DNA from: Massilia aurea
GTDB taxonomy: Bacteria > Pseudomonadota > Gammaproteobacteria > Burkholderiales > Burkholderiaceae_D
Direction: 5' to 3'
DNA: 64,000 nt
Assembly (NCBI RefSeq): GCF_014200505.1
Contig: NZ_JACHBX010000001.1
Span: 1,550,001 to 1,614,000 of the forward strand
Below are positions 12,020 through 21,800 of this stretch, piece after piece; within the stretch, counting starts at the first letter, position 1, and each line of letters opens with the position of its first letter. The position numbers and the translations under genes were made by a program. The notes under the pieces are model-generated. The model was not told the origin of the DNA. It did not search any database and worked only from the letters and a program-made list of their open reading frames with translations.

Positions 12020-13375
12020 ATGGACCGCATTGCCCCCGAGTTGCTGTCTCCAACCCTGCGCGCCGACCCGCCCGCCGATGACACCGTGGCGCGGATGCTG
12101 GCCGGCGCTAGCGGGCCGGCCGAGCTGTCTGCGCGCATCGCGCAGATCAACGCTGAACTGGCGCGCTGGCAGACCAATGGAGCGCTGGCGTCCTGGCGGC
12201 CCGGGCCCGGTCTCGATCCGCGCGCGGCCGAGGCGTTGATCGACTACCTGGCCGCCTGCCAGCACTTGCCGGCGTGGACCGACCGGGCGGCCATCGCACG
12301 CGCCGAGATGCTGTTCATGGACATGAGCATGCTCTCGTGCACGCTGCTGTTCTGCGCCAGCCTGCCCGAATGCTATGTGCTGCCCGACCTGTCGGCCGTG
12401 CTGCACGCGGCCGGCCAGCTCGAGGCGCATACCGATTACCGCGTGCGCTCCACCGCCGCCATGATCTTCCCCGTCATGCTGGCCGGTGGCCTGACCACAC
12501 CCGAAGGGGGCGGCGTGGCCCAGGCCCTCAAGGTGCGCCTGATCCATGCCACCATTCGTTACCTGATCCTGCGCGGCACCCCGCGTGACGCCATAGACGC
12601 CCCACCGGTGCCGCCACTGGCGCCGGCCGGCAGCGGCATCTATCACACGCTGTACGCGCACGGCTGGGACACGTCCGTCAACGGCTTGCCGTGCAACCAG
12701 GAAGAACTGGCCTATACCCTGCTCACGTTCAGCTACGTATTCGTGCGGGGCCTGCGCACGCTGCGCCTTGCACTGGCGCCGCAAGATGAAGAGGCCTACC
12801 TGCACACCTGGAACGTGCTGGGCCATGTACTGGGCATCGAACAGGGCCTGATGGCGACCACGATGTTGCAGGCGCAGCACGACTTCGAGGCCATCCAGGC
12901 GCGCGCCCGCCTGCTGGTGCGCAGCCCCGATCCGCGCCCGCTGCTGGCGGCGGACCTGATGAAGGCGATGGAAAACGAGATCCCGATCCGCCTGCTGAAA
13001 CCCGTGCCGACGCTGCTCACGCGCCTGCTTTGCAAGGGCGATGCCACGCGCGACCTGGGCCTTGACGCGCGCGTGCCTCTGCTGGCGCGGGCCGTGTTTG
13101 CGCTCGGGCTGGCAGGGGTGCGCTGCGTCGACGCCGTGGCGCGCGTGTTTGTGCCTGGGTTTTCGCTCAGCCGCATGCTCACGCGCGCGCTGGGCCAGCG
13201 TTTGGTGACGCACTTCCTGCTCGACCAGACCCGGCCGCTGCGCCTGCCCGACGCGCTGCTGGGCAACGTGAATGCCACCGCCACTGCCTGGCGCACGGAC
13301 CCGAAGGCATCGCACTGGATGCGCCGCCTGGAAGCCCGTCTGGCCGGACGGGCTGCGAGGCCTGATCAGCCCTGA
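12020..13375 (+). CDS. Oxygenase of the mpaB / latex-clearing-protein family (DUF2236)
   Basis: A 451-residue protein of the family that includes fungal MpaB and the heme b rubber oxygenase Lcp, which cleave isoprenoid double bonds. The core motif is visible: an Arg/Thr-rich helix (YRVRSTAAM), then LIHATIRY with His176 as likely heme ligand and Arg180 following, as in the HxxxR signature. The rest is helical. No signal peptide or Tat motif is present, so it appears cytoplasmic. The start has AGAAGGAA upstream. Its place directly after a TonB receptor hints at uptake and oxidation of a hydrophobic, possibly terpenoid, compound; the substrate is unproven. Confidence 0.8.
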   Translation: MDRIAPELLSPTLRADPPADDTVARMLAGASGPAELSARIAQINAELARWQTNGALASWRPGPGLDPRAAEALIDYLAACQHLPAWTDRAAIARAEMLFMDMSMLSCTLLFCASLPECYVLPDLSAVLHAAGQLEAHTDYRVRSTAAMIFPVMLAGGLTTPEGGGVAQALKVRLIHATIRYLILRGTPRDAIDAPPVPPLAPAGSGIYHTLYAHGWDTSVNGLPCNQEELAYTLLTFSYVFVRGLRTLRLALAPQDEEAYLHTWNVLGHVLGIEQGLMATTMLQAQHDFEAIQARARLLVRSPDPRPLLAADLMKAMENEIPIRLLKPVPTLLTRLLCKGDATRDLGLDARVPLLARAVFALGLAGVRCVDAVARVFVPGFSLSRMLTRALGQRLVTHFLLDQTRPLRLPDALLGNVNATATAWRTDPKASHWMRRLEARLAGRAARPDQP

Positions 13376-13395
13376 TAGCCCTTGTCGCCCTCGCA

Positions 13396-13430
13396 GCCCG
13401 GGAGCCGGCATCATCGGCGCAAACCCGGGC
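13396..13430 (+). terminator. GC-rich stem-loop after the oxygenase gene
   Basis: GCCCGGG (13396-13402) pairs with CCCGGGC (13424-13430), and an inner GCCG/CGGC pair strengthens the hairpin. A short A-rich but not T-rich tail follows, so it may be an intrinsic terminator of the weak type or just a transcript end. Confidence 0.45.
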
Positions 13431-13565
13431 GTGCAAAAATGTTACATTCAAGAATTATAATATTGTTGCTCTCAGGGACGACCTGCTAGACTGTCAATAC
13501 CGCAACATCCCGTCAACACCCGGGCGCTGACGTCATTTCGACCAAACAGTTCGCGCCTCGCACCG

Positions 13566-14408
13566 ATGAATCCGAAGATGATGCTCACGCCAACTGTCCT
13601 GTCCCGTCTCGCTGCAGCTCTCGGCGGCGCCGCACTGCTGGCGCTGCTGCTACGGGGCTGGAGCGCCGGGACCCAGTTGCTGGTGGCCAGTTCGGTGTTG
13701 ATGTTCCTGGCCTGCCTGGCCAGCGCTGCGCGCGTGCTCGGCCCGCGTCCGGCCCTCTCCCTCGTGCTGATCGCGCTGCCGATCGGCTGGTTTGCCGAAG
13801 AAATGGGCGCGAACTATGGCTGGTTCTTCGGCAGTTACGATTACACGCCCGTTCTCGGCCCGCAACTGGGCAGCGTGCCCGTCGTCATCCCCCTCATGTG
13901 GTTCGCGCTGTCGTACATCGGCTATGTGATGGCCAACCTGATCGTCTGGCAAGTCCCGGCCGATGGCGCGACCTCGATCCGCCGCAGCATCGTCATGGCC
14001 CTGCTTGCTGCACTGATCGTGACCGCCTACGACCTCGGCGTGGATCCGTACATGGTCTACAAGCTCAAGGCCTGGATCATGGTGAAACACGATGGCTGGT
14101 GGTTCGGCGAGACGCTGCAGGGTTTTGCCGGCTGGATGCTGGTGGCCTGCAGCATCGTCCTCGTGTTCCGCCTGTTGCTGCGTCTGTTGTCAGGCCAGAC
14201 GGGAACCCGCCCGGCGCCGGCCACGCGCACCCGCGATGTCCTGGTCCCGCTCGGCCTGTACGGCGCCTTGATGCTGTTCGAAGCCACCCAGGGCGTGCCG
14301 GTCGAAACCCGCACCATCGCCCTGTTCGTGATGGGCATGCCGCTGTTGTGCGCCCTGTGCGGGCTGTATCGCTGGCAGCTGGTCACTGCAGTCCGGGGTG
14401 CGGCATGA
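13566..14408 (+). CDS. Carotenoid-biosynthesis-like membrane protein (CruF / DUF422 family)
   Basis: A 280-residue integral membrane protein with about seven or eight hydrophobic helices. The family signature is visible: WFAEEMGANYGWFFGSYDYT, then LGPQLGSVPVVIPLMWF, then AYDLGVDPYMV and the WWFGETLQGFAGW segment. Proteins of this family include CruF-type carotenoid 1',2'-hydratases, but many members outside carotenoid clusters have unknown roles. No other carotenoid gene (crtB, crtI) lies nearby. Instead its stop overlaps the start of a hybrid histidine kinase (ATGA), so it is translationally coupled to signalling genes. A promoter-like -10 (TAGACT, about 13487) lies upstream. Confidence 0.78.
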   Translation: MNPKMMLTPTVLSRLAAALGGAALLALLLRGWSAGTQLLVASSVLMFLACLASAARVLGPRPALSLVLIALPIGWFAEEMGANYGWFFGSYDYTPVLGPQLGSVPVVIPLMWFALSYIGYVMANLIVWQVPADGATSIRRSIVMALLAALIVTAYDLGVDPYMVYKLKAWIMVKHDGWWFGETLQGFAGWMLVACSIVLVFRLLLRLLSGQTGTRPAPATRTRDVLVPLGLYGALMLFEATQGVPVETRTIALFVMGMPLLCALCGLYRWQLVTAVRGAA

Positions 14409-17400
14409 CGCGCTCGATGCGGCGCGCCATGTGCGCGCGGATGGCGTCCTTCGCCTGCCTGATGGCGCTGCTCGTGCTGGGCATGATGGCCGCGACGCCA
14501 GCCGTAGCCCAGACTTTACAGCTCACGCGCGAGGCTAACGTCGTCGATGCCTGGCCGGCCGTGACGACCCTGGCCGATCCCGCCAATGCGCTCGACGCAC
14601 CCGCCGCACTGGCCGCCGGGGCGCGCTTTGCCCGACCGGCGACCGCCGACGCCAGCCTGGGCATGCAGCCGGGGACGACCTGGGTCCGGATCCCCGTTGC
14701 GGTGGCGCCCGATGCCACCAATGGCTGGGTGATGCAGATCGATTTTGCGCTGCTCGACGAGGTCGACGTCTGGGTGCGCTTTCCGGACGGCCTGCGCAAG
14801 GTCGCCAGCGTCGGGCGCATGCAGCAACAGTCGGGCGACGCGCTCAAGGGCCGCGTGCCCGGCGCGGTGCTGCGCCTGACGCCGGGCACGGCCTATACCG
14901 TGCTGCTGCGCGTGAAAACCGTTGGCCCCAAGATCCTGCCGATCAGCTTCATGCAGCCCGACGCCGTCCTGCCGGCCGAACTGGGCGAGCAGCTGATGCA
15001 GGGCATCCTGCTGGGCCTGCGCCTGACGCTGATCCTGTACGCGCTTGGCCAGTGGTATGCGCTGCGCGAGCCGCTGTTTGGCAAGTACGCGCTGCAGGCC
15101 ACCGGCGTCACGCTGTATTCGGCCGCCTGGTTCGGCACCGCCGGCCAGTACCTGTACCCGGGCAATGCCTGGCTGCTCGAACACGGGGCCGGCCTGGCCT
15201 CGATCATGGCCTCGTGCGGCGCCTACCTGTTCGTCGAGCAGTCGCTCGCGCGGCCCGGCCAGGACCGCATTTTCAGCCGCATGATGAAAACGCTGGCCGC
15301 GCTGTGCCTGGTCACAGCGATCGGCTTTGCCGCCGGCGTCATCAACCACAAATACCTGGTCCTGATCGTGGGCACGCTGGGCATCATGCCGATGCTGCTC
15401 GGTCTGCCCGGCGCCTACCGGCGCGCACGGGCTGGCGATGCGGTCGGCATTTACTTCCTGGTCGGCTGGGCGGTGGCATTCGCGGCCGCGTTCACCACTG
15501 CGCAGCTCATCAACGGCAAGCTCCCGGCGAACTTCTGGACCATGCACGCACTGGTCTTCGGCAGCACCTTCGACATGCTGGTGTTCATGCGCATCCTGGC
15601 CCTGCGCACCGAGGCGATGCAACAGGCGATGCTGCGCGCCGAAGCCAGCACCCGCATGAAGTCGGAATTTCTAGCCAATATGAGCCATGAAATCCGTACG
15701 CCGATGAACGCCATCATCGGCATGAGCCGGCTGGCGCTGATGAGCGAGCCGGCGCCGCTGCTGCGCAATTACCTGAGCAAGATCCTGGGCGCGAGCGAGC
15801 ACCTGATGGGGATCATCAACGACATCCTCGACTTTTCCCGCATCGAAGCGGGCAAGCTGCAGGTAGAAGCAGTGCCGTTCGACCTCGACGAGATGCTCGA
15901 TCATCTGGCGAGCCTGACCGGCGTGAAGACCGACGCCAAGGGCATCGAACTGATCTTCCGGGTCGGCCCCGGCGTGCCGCAGCGCCTGATCGGCGACCCG
16001 CTGCGCCTCGGCCAGATCCTGATCAACCTCACCGGCAATGCTGTCAAGTTCACCGAGCGCGGTGAAATCGTGGTGGCCGTCGAAGCGCAGCAGGTCGACG
16101 ACAGCAGGATCGTGCTGGCGTTTACGGTCAGCGACACCGGCATCGGCATGACGCCCGAGCAGCTGGCGCGCCTGTTCGTCTCGTTCAGCCAGGCGGACAG
16201 CTCGACCACGCGCAAGTACGGCGGCACGGGCCTGGGCCTGTCGATCTCGCGCCAGCTCGTCGAATTGATGGGCGGCGAGATCGCCGCGCGCAGCACGCCG
16301 CACGTCGGCAGCAGCTTTACCTTCACCGTGCAGCTGGGGATCGCTGAAGGCCATGCGGCCGCCAGTGCGGTACGCAAGGCGCTGTTGCTGGACGTGCGCG
16401 CGCTGGTCGTCGACGACAGCGCCACCGCGCGCGACGCGCTGGCCGAAATGCTCGCCGGCCTGGGTGTGCACGCCGATACGGCCGCCTCGGGCGAAGAATG
16501 CCTGGCGCTGCTGGCGCGCGCCGCGCGCGACGGGGCGCCGTACCAGATCGTGCTGATGGATTACGTGATGCCGGGCCTGGACGGCATCCAGACCATCCAC
16601 CGGATTCACCGGCATGCCCACGAACAGGGCGACATGACGCCGCCACCGGCAATCCTGATGATCTCGGCCTGCACGCGCGAGACCGTGATGCAGGAGCAAG
16701 GCCAGGGCGACCTGCCGATCGATGCATTCCTGCACAAGCCGGTCGGCCCGGCGCTGCTGTACCACAGCCTGTTGCAGGTACTGCACCCGCAGCTGGGCGC
16801 CGTGGAAACGGTCGACAACTACCTGCCGGCGCTGGCCGACCTGCCGCGCCTGGATGGGGCGCGTATCCTGCTGGCCGAGGACAACGACAACAACCGCGAA
16901 GTCGCCCTCGACTTCATGGCCGCCGCACGGATGCAGGTCGATGTCGCCTTCAACGGCGTCGACGCGGTGCGCATGGCACGGGCCGGGGATTATGACCTGA
17001 TCCTGATGGACATCCAGATGCCCGGGATGGACGGCTTGGCGGCCACGCGCGATATCCGGCTCGACCCGCGTCTGCGCGCGTTGCCGATCGTGGCCATGAC
17101 GGCGCATGCGCTGGCCAGCGACCGCGCCCAGAGCCGGCAGGCCGGCATGAACGACCATGTCGTCAAGCCGATCGACCCCGACCTGCTGTTTTGCACGCTG
17201 CTCAAATGGATCGATCCGGTGCGCCTGAAGGGCCGTCCGGTGCCGCAGGCCACCCGGCCCGCCCCGTCCGCCCCGTCCGCCATGCAGCAGGTATCCGGCC
17301 GGCCGCTGCCGGCAGTGCCGGGCATCGACTGGCGCATGGCGCTGGAGAATGTGGATGGCCAGCGCAGCCGCCTCGAAAAGCGCGCCGGCAGCTTCATCCG

Positions 17401-17914
17401 CGAATACGCGAGCGCCCCGCGCATCCTGCGCGACGCCCTGCAGGCGGGCGACCATCCGCGCCTGCAGGCGCTGGCGCACAACCTGAAATCGAGCGCCGCC
17501 TATGTGGGCGCGTTTGAACTGAGCAGCGCGGCCGCGCGTCTCGAGCAGGACCTGCGCGCGGGCCAGTTCGACCGCGTCGGCGTCCAGGTGCCGGCCCTCG
17601 TCAACGCCGCCGACACGGTGCTGTCCGGCCTGGCCCAGATGGCGGCGCTGGCCTTGCCGCAAGCGGGCGACCCGGAAGCGCTGTCGCAGGTGATCGCGCG
17701 CCTGGACGGCTACCTGCGCACCGACGATGCGCGCGCCGAAGACGCCCTGGCGCAGCTCGAATCGCTGCTGGGTGCGGGGGCGCACGCCGATCCCGTCGAA
17801 CAGGCGCTGGGCGCCGTGCGGCGCGCTGTGGCCGAGATCGAATATGCTGCGGCACTGGGGCCACTGGCGGCCCTGGGCGCGCAACTCGATCCGAGCCTGG
17901 AGGAGACCCGATGA
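14405..17914 (+). CDS. 7TMR-DISM hybrid histidine kinase with two receiver domains and an Hpt domain
   Basis: An 1169-residue membrane phosphorelay protein. Order: signal peptide (1-36), periplasmic 7TMR-DISMED2-like beta domain (about 37-175), seven-helix membrane region (about 190-395), HisKA with phospho-His428 (SHEIRTPMNAIIG), HATPase (NAVKFTERGE, DTGIGM and GGTGLGLSIS), receiver 1 with phospho-Asp719 (LMDYVMPGLDG), receiver 2 with phospho-Asp869 (LMDIQMPGMDG) and a C-terminal Hpt with His1025 (AHNLKSSAAYVGA). All phosphoacceptors are intact, so a complete His-Asp-His relay is present in one chain. The start overlaps the upstream stop and the end overlaps the diguanylate cyclase start, making that response regulator the probable output. 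DISM domains are thought to sense small ligands; the ligand here is unknown. Confidence 0.93.
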   Translation: MTRSMRRAMCARMASFACLMALLVLGMMAATPAVAQTLQLTREANVVDAWPAVTTLADPANALDAPAALAAGARFARPATADASLGMQPGTTWVRIPVAVAPDATNGWVMQIDFALLDEVDVWVRFPDGLRKVASVGRMQQQSGDALKGRVPGAVLRLTPGTAYTVLLRVKTVGPKILPISFMQPDAVLPAELGEQLMQGILLGLRLTLILYALGQWYALREPLFGKYALQATGVTLYSAAWFGTAGQYLYPGNAWLLEHGAGLASIMASCGAYLFVEQSLARPGQDRIFSRMMKTLAALCLVTAIGFAAGVINHKYLVLIVGTLGIMPMLLGLPGAYRRARAGDAVGIYFLVGWAVAFAAAFTTAQLINGKLPANFWTMHALVFGSTFDMLVFMRILALRTEAMQQAMLRAEASTRMKSEFLANMSHEIRTPMNAIIGMSRLALMSEPAPLLRNYLSKILGASEHLMGIINDILDFSRIEAGKLQVEAVPFDLDEMLDHLASLTGVKTDAKGIELIFRVGPGVPQRLIGDPLRLGQILINLTGNAVKFTERGEIVVAVEAQQVDDSRIVLAFTVSDTGIGMTPEQLARLFVSFSQADSSTTRKYGGTGLGLSISRQLVELMGGEIAARSTPHVGSSFTFTVQLGIAEGHAAASAVRKALLLDVRALVVDDSATARDALAEMLAGLGVHADTAASGEECLALLARAARDGAPYQIVLMDYVMPGLDGIQTIHRIHRHAHEQGDMTPPPAILMISACTRETVMQEQGQGDLPIDAFLHKPVGPALLYHSLLQVLHPQLGAVETVDNYLPALADLPRLDGARILLAEDNDNNREVALDFMAAARMQVDVAFNGVDAVRMARAGDYDLILMDIQMPGMDGLAATRDIRLDPRLRALPIVAMTAHALASDRAQSRQAGMNDHVVKPIDPDLLFCTLLKWIDPVRLKGRPVPQATRPAPSAPSAMQQVSGRPLPAVPGIDWRMALENVDGQRSRLEKRAGSFIREYASAPRILRDALQAGDHPRLQALAHNLKSSAAYVGAFELSSAAARLEQDLRAGQFDRVGVQVPALVNAADTVLSGLAQMAALALPQAGDPEALSQVIARLDGYLRTDDARAEDALAQLESLLGAGAHADPVEQALGAVRRAVAEIEYAAALGPLAALGAQLDPSLEETR

Positions 17915-18843
17915 ATATCGATCAGCAGCAGAAGGTGCTGGTCGCCGATGACGACGCGATCAACCGCGAAGTGCTGGGCGAACTGCTCAAGCCCGACTAC
18001 ACGGTGGTGCTGGCCCGTAACGGCGCGCAGACACTGGAACGCGCCGGACGCCATCTGCCCGACCTGATTTTGCTCGACGTGATGATGCCGGACATGGATG
18101 GCTACGAAGTGCTGCGCCGGCTGCGTGGCGATCCGCAGACGGCGCACATCGCCATCATCTTCATCTCGGGCCTGGACCGGCCAGAAGACGAAGCCAATGG
18201 TCTCAAGATGGGCGCGTCGGACTACATCGTCAAGCCGTTCAACCAGACGGTCGTGATGGCGCGCGTGGCGCTGCATCTGCAGGTGGTGCGCCAGCGCCGG
18301 ATGCTCGAGCGCCTCGCGAATATCGACGGCCTGACCGAACTGGCCAACCGGCGCCGCTTCGACGAAGTCTATGAGCAGGAATGGCAGCGCGCCTGCCAGA
18401 GCGGGCGGCCGCTGTCGCTGGCCCTGCTCGATATCGACGCCTTCAAGCAGTTCAACGACCGCTACGGCCACCCGGCGGGCGACCGCGCGCTGCGCTCGGT
18501 GGCGCGCACCACCGGCGCGGCCATGCACCGGCCGGGCGACCTGGCGGCGCGCTATGGCGGCGAGGAGCTGCTGCTCCTGATGCCCGAGACCGATGCCCAG
18601 TCCGCGCATGCGATAGCCGAAGCGCTGCGCGCGGCCATTGCCGGCCTGGCAATCCCGCACGAAGCGTCGAGCGTTGCGCCGGTGCTGACCGTCAGCATCG
18701 GCGGCGCCACGTTCGACCCGGCCGGCAACGAGCAACCGTTCGAACTGTTCGAAGCGGCCGACGCCCAGCTCTATCGCGCCAAGCAGGCCGGGCGCGACCA
18801 GGTGTGGTGGCGCGCGCTCGCGCTGGTGGCGGCGTCCGCTTAA
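17911..18843 (+). CDS. Response regulator with diguanylate cyclase (REC-GGDEF, PleD-like)
   Basis: A 310-residue cytoplasmic protein that should make cyclic di-GMP from two GTP when phosphorylated. The receiver domain carries DDD (13-15), phospho-Asp56 (LLDVMMPDMDG) and the KPF switch lysine. The GGDEF domain has an intact active site GGEEL (216-220) and an intact product-inhibition I-site RPGD (207-210), five residues upstream as in PleD. It starts inside the hybrid kinase stop codon (ATGA), so it is the obvious partner of that phosphorelay, presumably receiving phosphate from the Hpt. Its stop overlaps the stop of the convergent propeller kinase. Confidence 0.95.
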   Translation: MNIDQQQKVLVADDDAINREVLGELLKPDYTVVLARNGAQTLERAGRHLPDLILLDVMMPDMDGYEVLRRLRGDPQTAHIAIIFISGLDRPEDEANGLKMGASDYIVKPFNQTVVMARVALHLQVVRQRRMLERLANIDGLTELANRRRFDEVYEQEWQRACQSGRPLSLALLDIDAFKQFNDRYGHPAGDRALRSVARTTGAAMHRPGDLAARYGGEELLLLMPETDAQSAHAIAEALRAAIAGLAIPHEASSVAPVLTVSIGGATFDPAGNEQPFELFEAADAQLYRAKQAGRDQVWWRALALVAASA

Positions 18844-21800
18844 CCGGCTGGCAGCTGGACCGGCGCGTCGACGGTGGGAAGCGCGAGATCGACGCCCACC
18901 GTCGTACCGCGCGAAGTGCTGGCGATCGTGAGCGCACCACCGGCCAGCCGCGCGCGTTCACGCATGCCGGGCAAGCCCCAATGACCCTGGCGCGCGCCGC
19001 GGGCCAGGATATCGGGCGGGATCCCCTGCCCGTCGTCGCTCACGGCCAGGCGCAGGTTGCCGCCCTGGCACGCGAGTTCAAGCACCACCTGGCGCGCGCC
19101 GGCATGGCGAAATGCGTTGGACAAGGCTTCGCGGCCAATGGTAAACAGTTCTTCCTCGACGTCCGGCGCCAGCACGGGCAGCACGCCGCTGCTGCGCACG
19201 ACGAAGCGCACGCCGGCCGGCGCCGCAAACTGCTTGCCCACCTCGGCCAGCGACTGCGCCAGCATCCCGTCGCGCACCGCCGGCCGCCGCAATTGCGTGA
19301 GCCGCTCGCGGCCTTCGTCGATCACGTTTTCGGCGCGCACCAGGACGTCCTCGACATCGGCGCGCAAGCTGCCTTCACCCGGCAGCTTGCCCATCAAAAC
19401 GTGCATGCGCAGCACCAGCGCCTGGACGCTTTGCAGGAACGTGTCATGCAGCGTGCGGGCGATGCGTTCTCGCTCGAGCATGCGCACCTTGACGTCATGG
19501 TGCAGGCGCCGCGCGACCAGCCGCAGGCGCCAGCGGTGCAGCGCCCAGCCGATGGCCAGCAGCACGAACCCGCAGGCCAGCTGGAACGGGAGCGTCTGCG
19601 TGAAGGCGGCCTCGATGCGCAGCGCCGCGCGCGCCGGCGTGGGACTCCAGACGCCGTCTTCGTTGGCAGCGATGACCTCGAAGGTGTACGCGCCCGGCGC
19701 CAGGTTCGTGTACACGGCCTGGCGCACGTTGCCGGCGTCGCGCCAGTCGCGGTCTTGCCCCAGGAGGCGATAGCGAAAGCGCACGCGCTCGGGCATCGAC
19801 AGCGCCGTGGCGGTGAAGTCGATTTCCAGCCGCGGCGTGCGCGCCGGCAGCACCACCGGCGCGCCGGCAGGATAGCTGCGTTCGTCCGTGCGGATGATGC
19901 ACACCAGCACGGTCGGCGGGCGCGGGTTGCGCGGGATGGCGGCCGGGTCGATGTGGCCGACACTGTTCGAGGTGGCGTACCACAGGCGGCCGTCGGTCGC
20001 CTCGACCAGCGATGGCAGCGGCCGGATCTGCGCCGGCATCCCCAGGTGGCCATCGAGATGGTCGAACCGTTCGGCCGCGACGTCCGGGCGCAGCCGGGCA
20101 GTTGCATCCCCCAGCGCCCGCGCGTCGATGCGCGCCAGCCCGCCCGTGTCGTGCAGCCACAGTTCGCCGCCGGCGCGTTCCACGATGCCCGAGACGCCGT
20201 AGAAGGCGCCGCGCCCCGTCTCGGCCAGCGGGACGAAGCGGCGGCCATCGAACCAGGCCAGGCCACGGTCGCCGCCGACCCAGATCCGGTCGCGCCCCTG
20301 GACGATGGCCAGCGTATTGCCGACGGCCAGGCCATCCTTGTCAGTGAAGCGCCGTACCTGTCCGGCGTCCAGCACGGCGATCCCGTTATCGACATAGCCG
20401 AACCAGATGCGCCCGGCGCGGTCAGTGGTGAGGGTGATCGCGGTCGGCATGCGCAGCTCGGCATGGCCGCCACCGGCGCGCCAGACGCCGTCCTGCAGCA
20501 CGTGCACCCCCTTGCCTGTCACCGACATCCACAATGCGCCATCCGGCGCCACGGTGATCGCCTGGATGACCTGCGCCGCGAGCTCGGGCGGCAGCGGCGT
20601 ACGCGTGGTTGTGCCCTGCGCGACGCGCCACAAGCCGCCATCGGCGGCAAACCAGAGCGTGCCATCGGCCTGGCGGTGCGTCGCGCTCGCACGGTAGATC
20701 GGCACGTTACGGCGCCCGCCCTGCCGGTCGACGACGAAGGTAGATACCGGGAACGCGTTTTCGTGATGGCGGTTGATGACCCATACGGCGCCGTCGTCGC
20801 CCGCAATCACGCCCGGCAGCCCGGTCTGCCCCTTCGGCAGTGTGATCGTCGACAGGCGCGGCTCGCGTACGCGGTCGATGCCATTTTCGGTGGCGAACCA
20901 CAGATTGCCTTCACGGTCCGTCAGTGAGCTGGTCATCGACTTGCCCGAGAACCCGTTGGCCGGCATGAACTGCTGCACGGGCTTACGTTCATCGTCGAGC
21001 AGCTGCAGCGCATCGCCTGCATTCACCCACAGTCGGTGGCGGCGATCGATGGCATACGTCAGCATCGGCAAGCCACCGTTGTTCAGCGTGAACGGGATTA
21101 CACTGCCGGTATCCGGGTCAAACAGTTGCAGGCCGCGAGCGCGGCTGTTAATCAATACCTGACGCTCGGTCAGGAGGTCGCCCCCATCGACGCCCGCCTG
21201 GTCGAGCACACGCCTGAATGTGTAGACGCGGCCCGATGTGCTTTGCCTGCTTTGCTCACCACGTTCGCTCCGGTAGACGCCATCGGCGCCATACACCAGC
21301 ATGCTGCCGTCGCGCAGAACGGTATGGAATCGTTGCGGGCCCTCGGGTAAGCCCTCGGCCGCCGTGACCAGACGCCAGTGTTCTCCATCGAACGCAAACA
21401 GGCCGCGGCTGCCGGTGGCCCAGAAGCTGCCGTCGGGCAGATGGATAAAGTAGTACACCGCACCCTGCGGCCCGCCGCTGCCCGTATAGTGCTGCACGGC
21501 GCCAGGCGTGAAGCGGCTGATGCCGCCGAACTGGTAGCCGACCCAGATTGTGTCGCCGACCGCCTTGACAGCGGTGATGGCCGGCGAATGGAGGGGGTGG
21601 CCATACACGGCGCGGTTGCGCACGAAGCGCGCGCCGTCGAAGCTGTACAGACCATCGGTGGCGGCGAACCACAGGAGGCCATTGCCATCCTGGGCCATCG
21701 AAAACACGTTTGCTGGCGCGCCATCCTTGCGGGTCCAGCCGGTGTGCTGCAGATCGGTGCGCCACGGGGTGCTGGCGGCTTCTAACTGGGACCGGGACGT

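Noticed and set aside
15671..17884. 737-codon minus-strand frame opposite the hybrid kinase
   Set aside because: Its His/Arg/Gln-rich composition is that of a reversed GC-rich gene; the plus strand has complete kinase, receiver and Hpt motifs.
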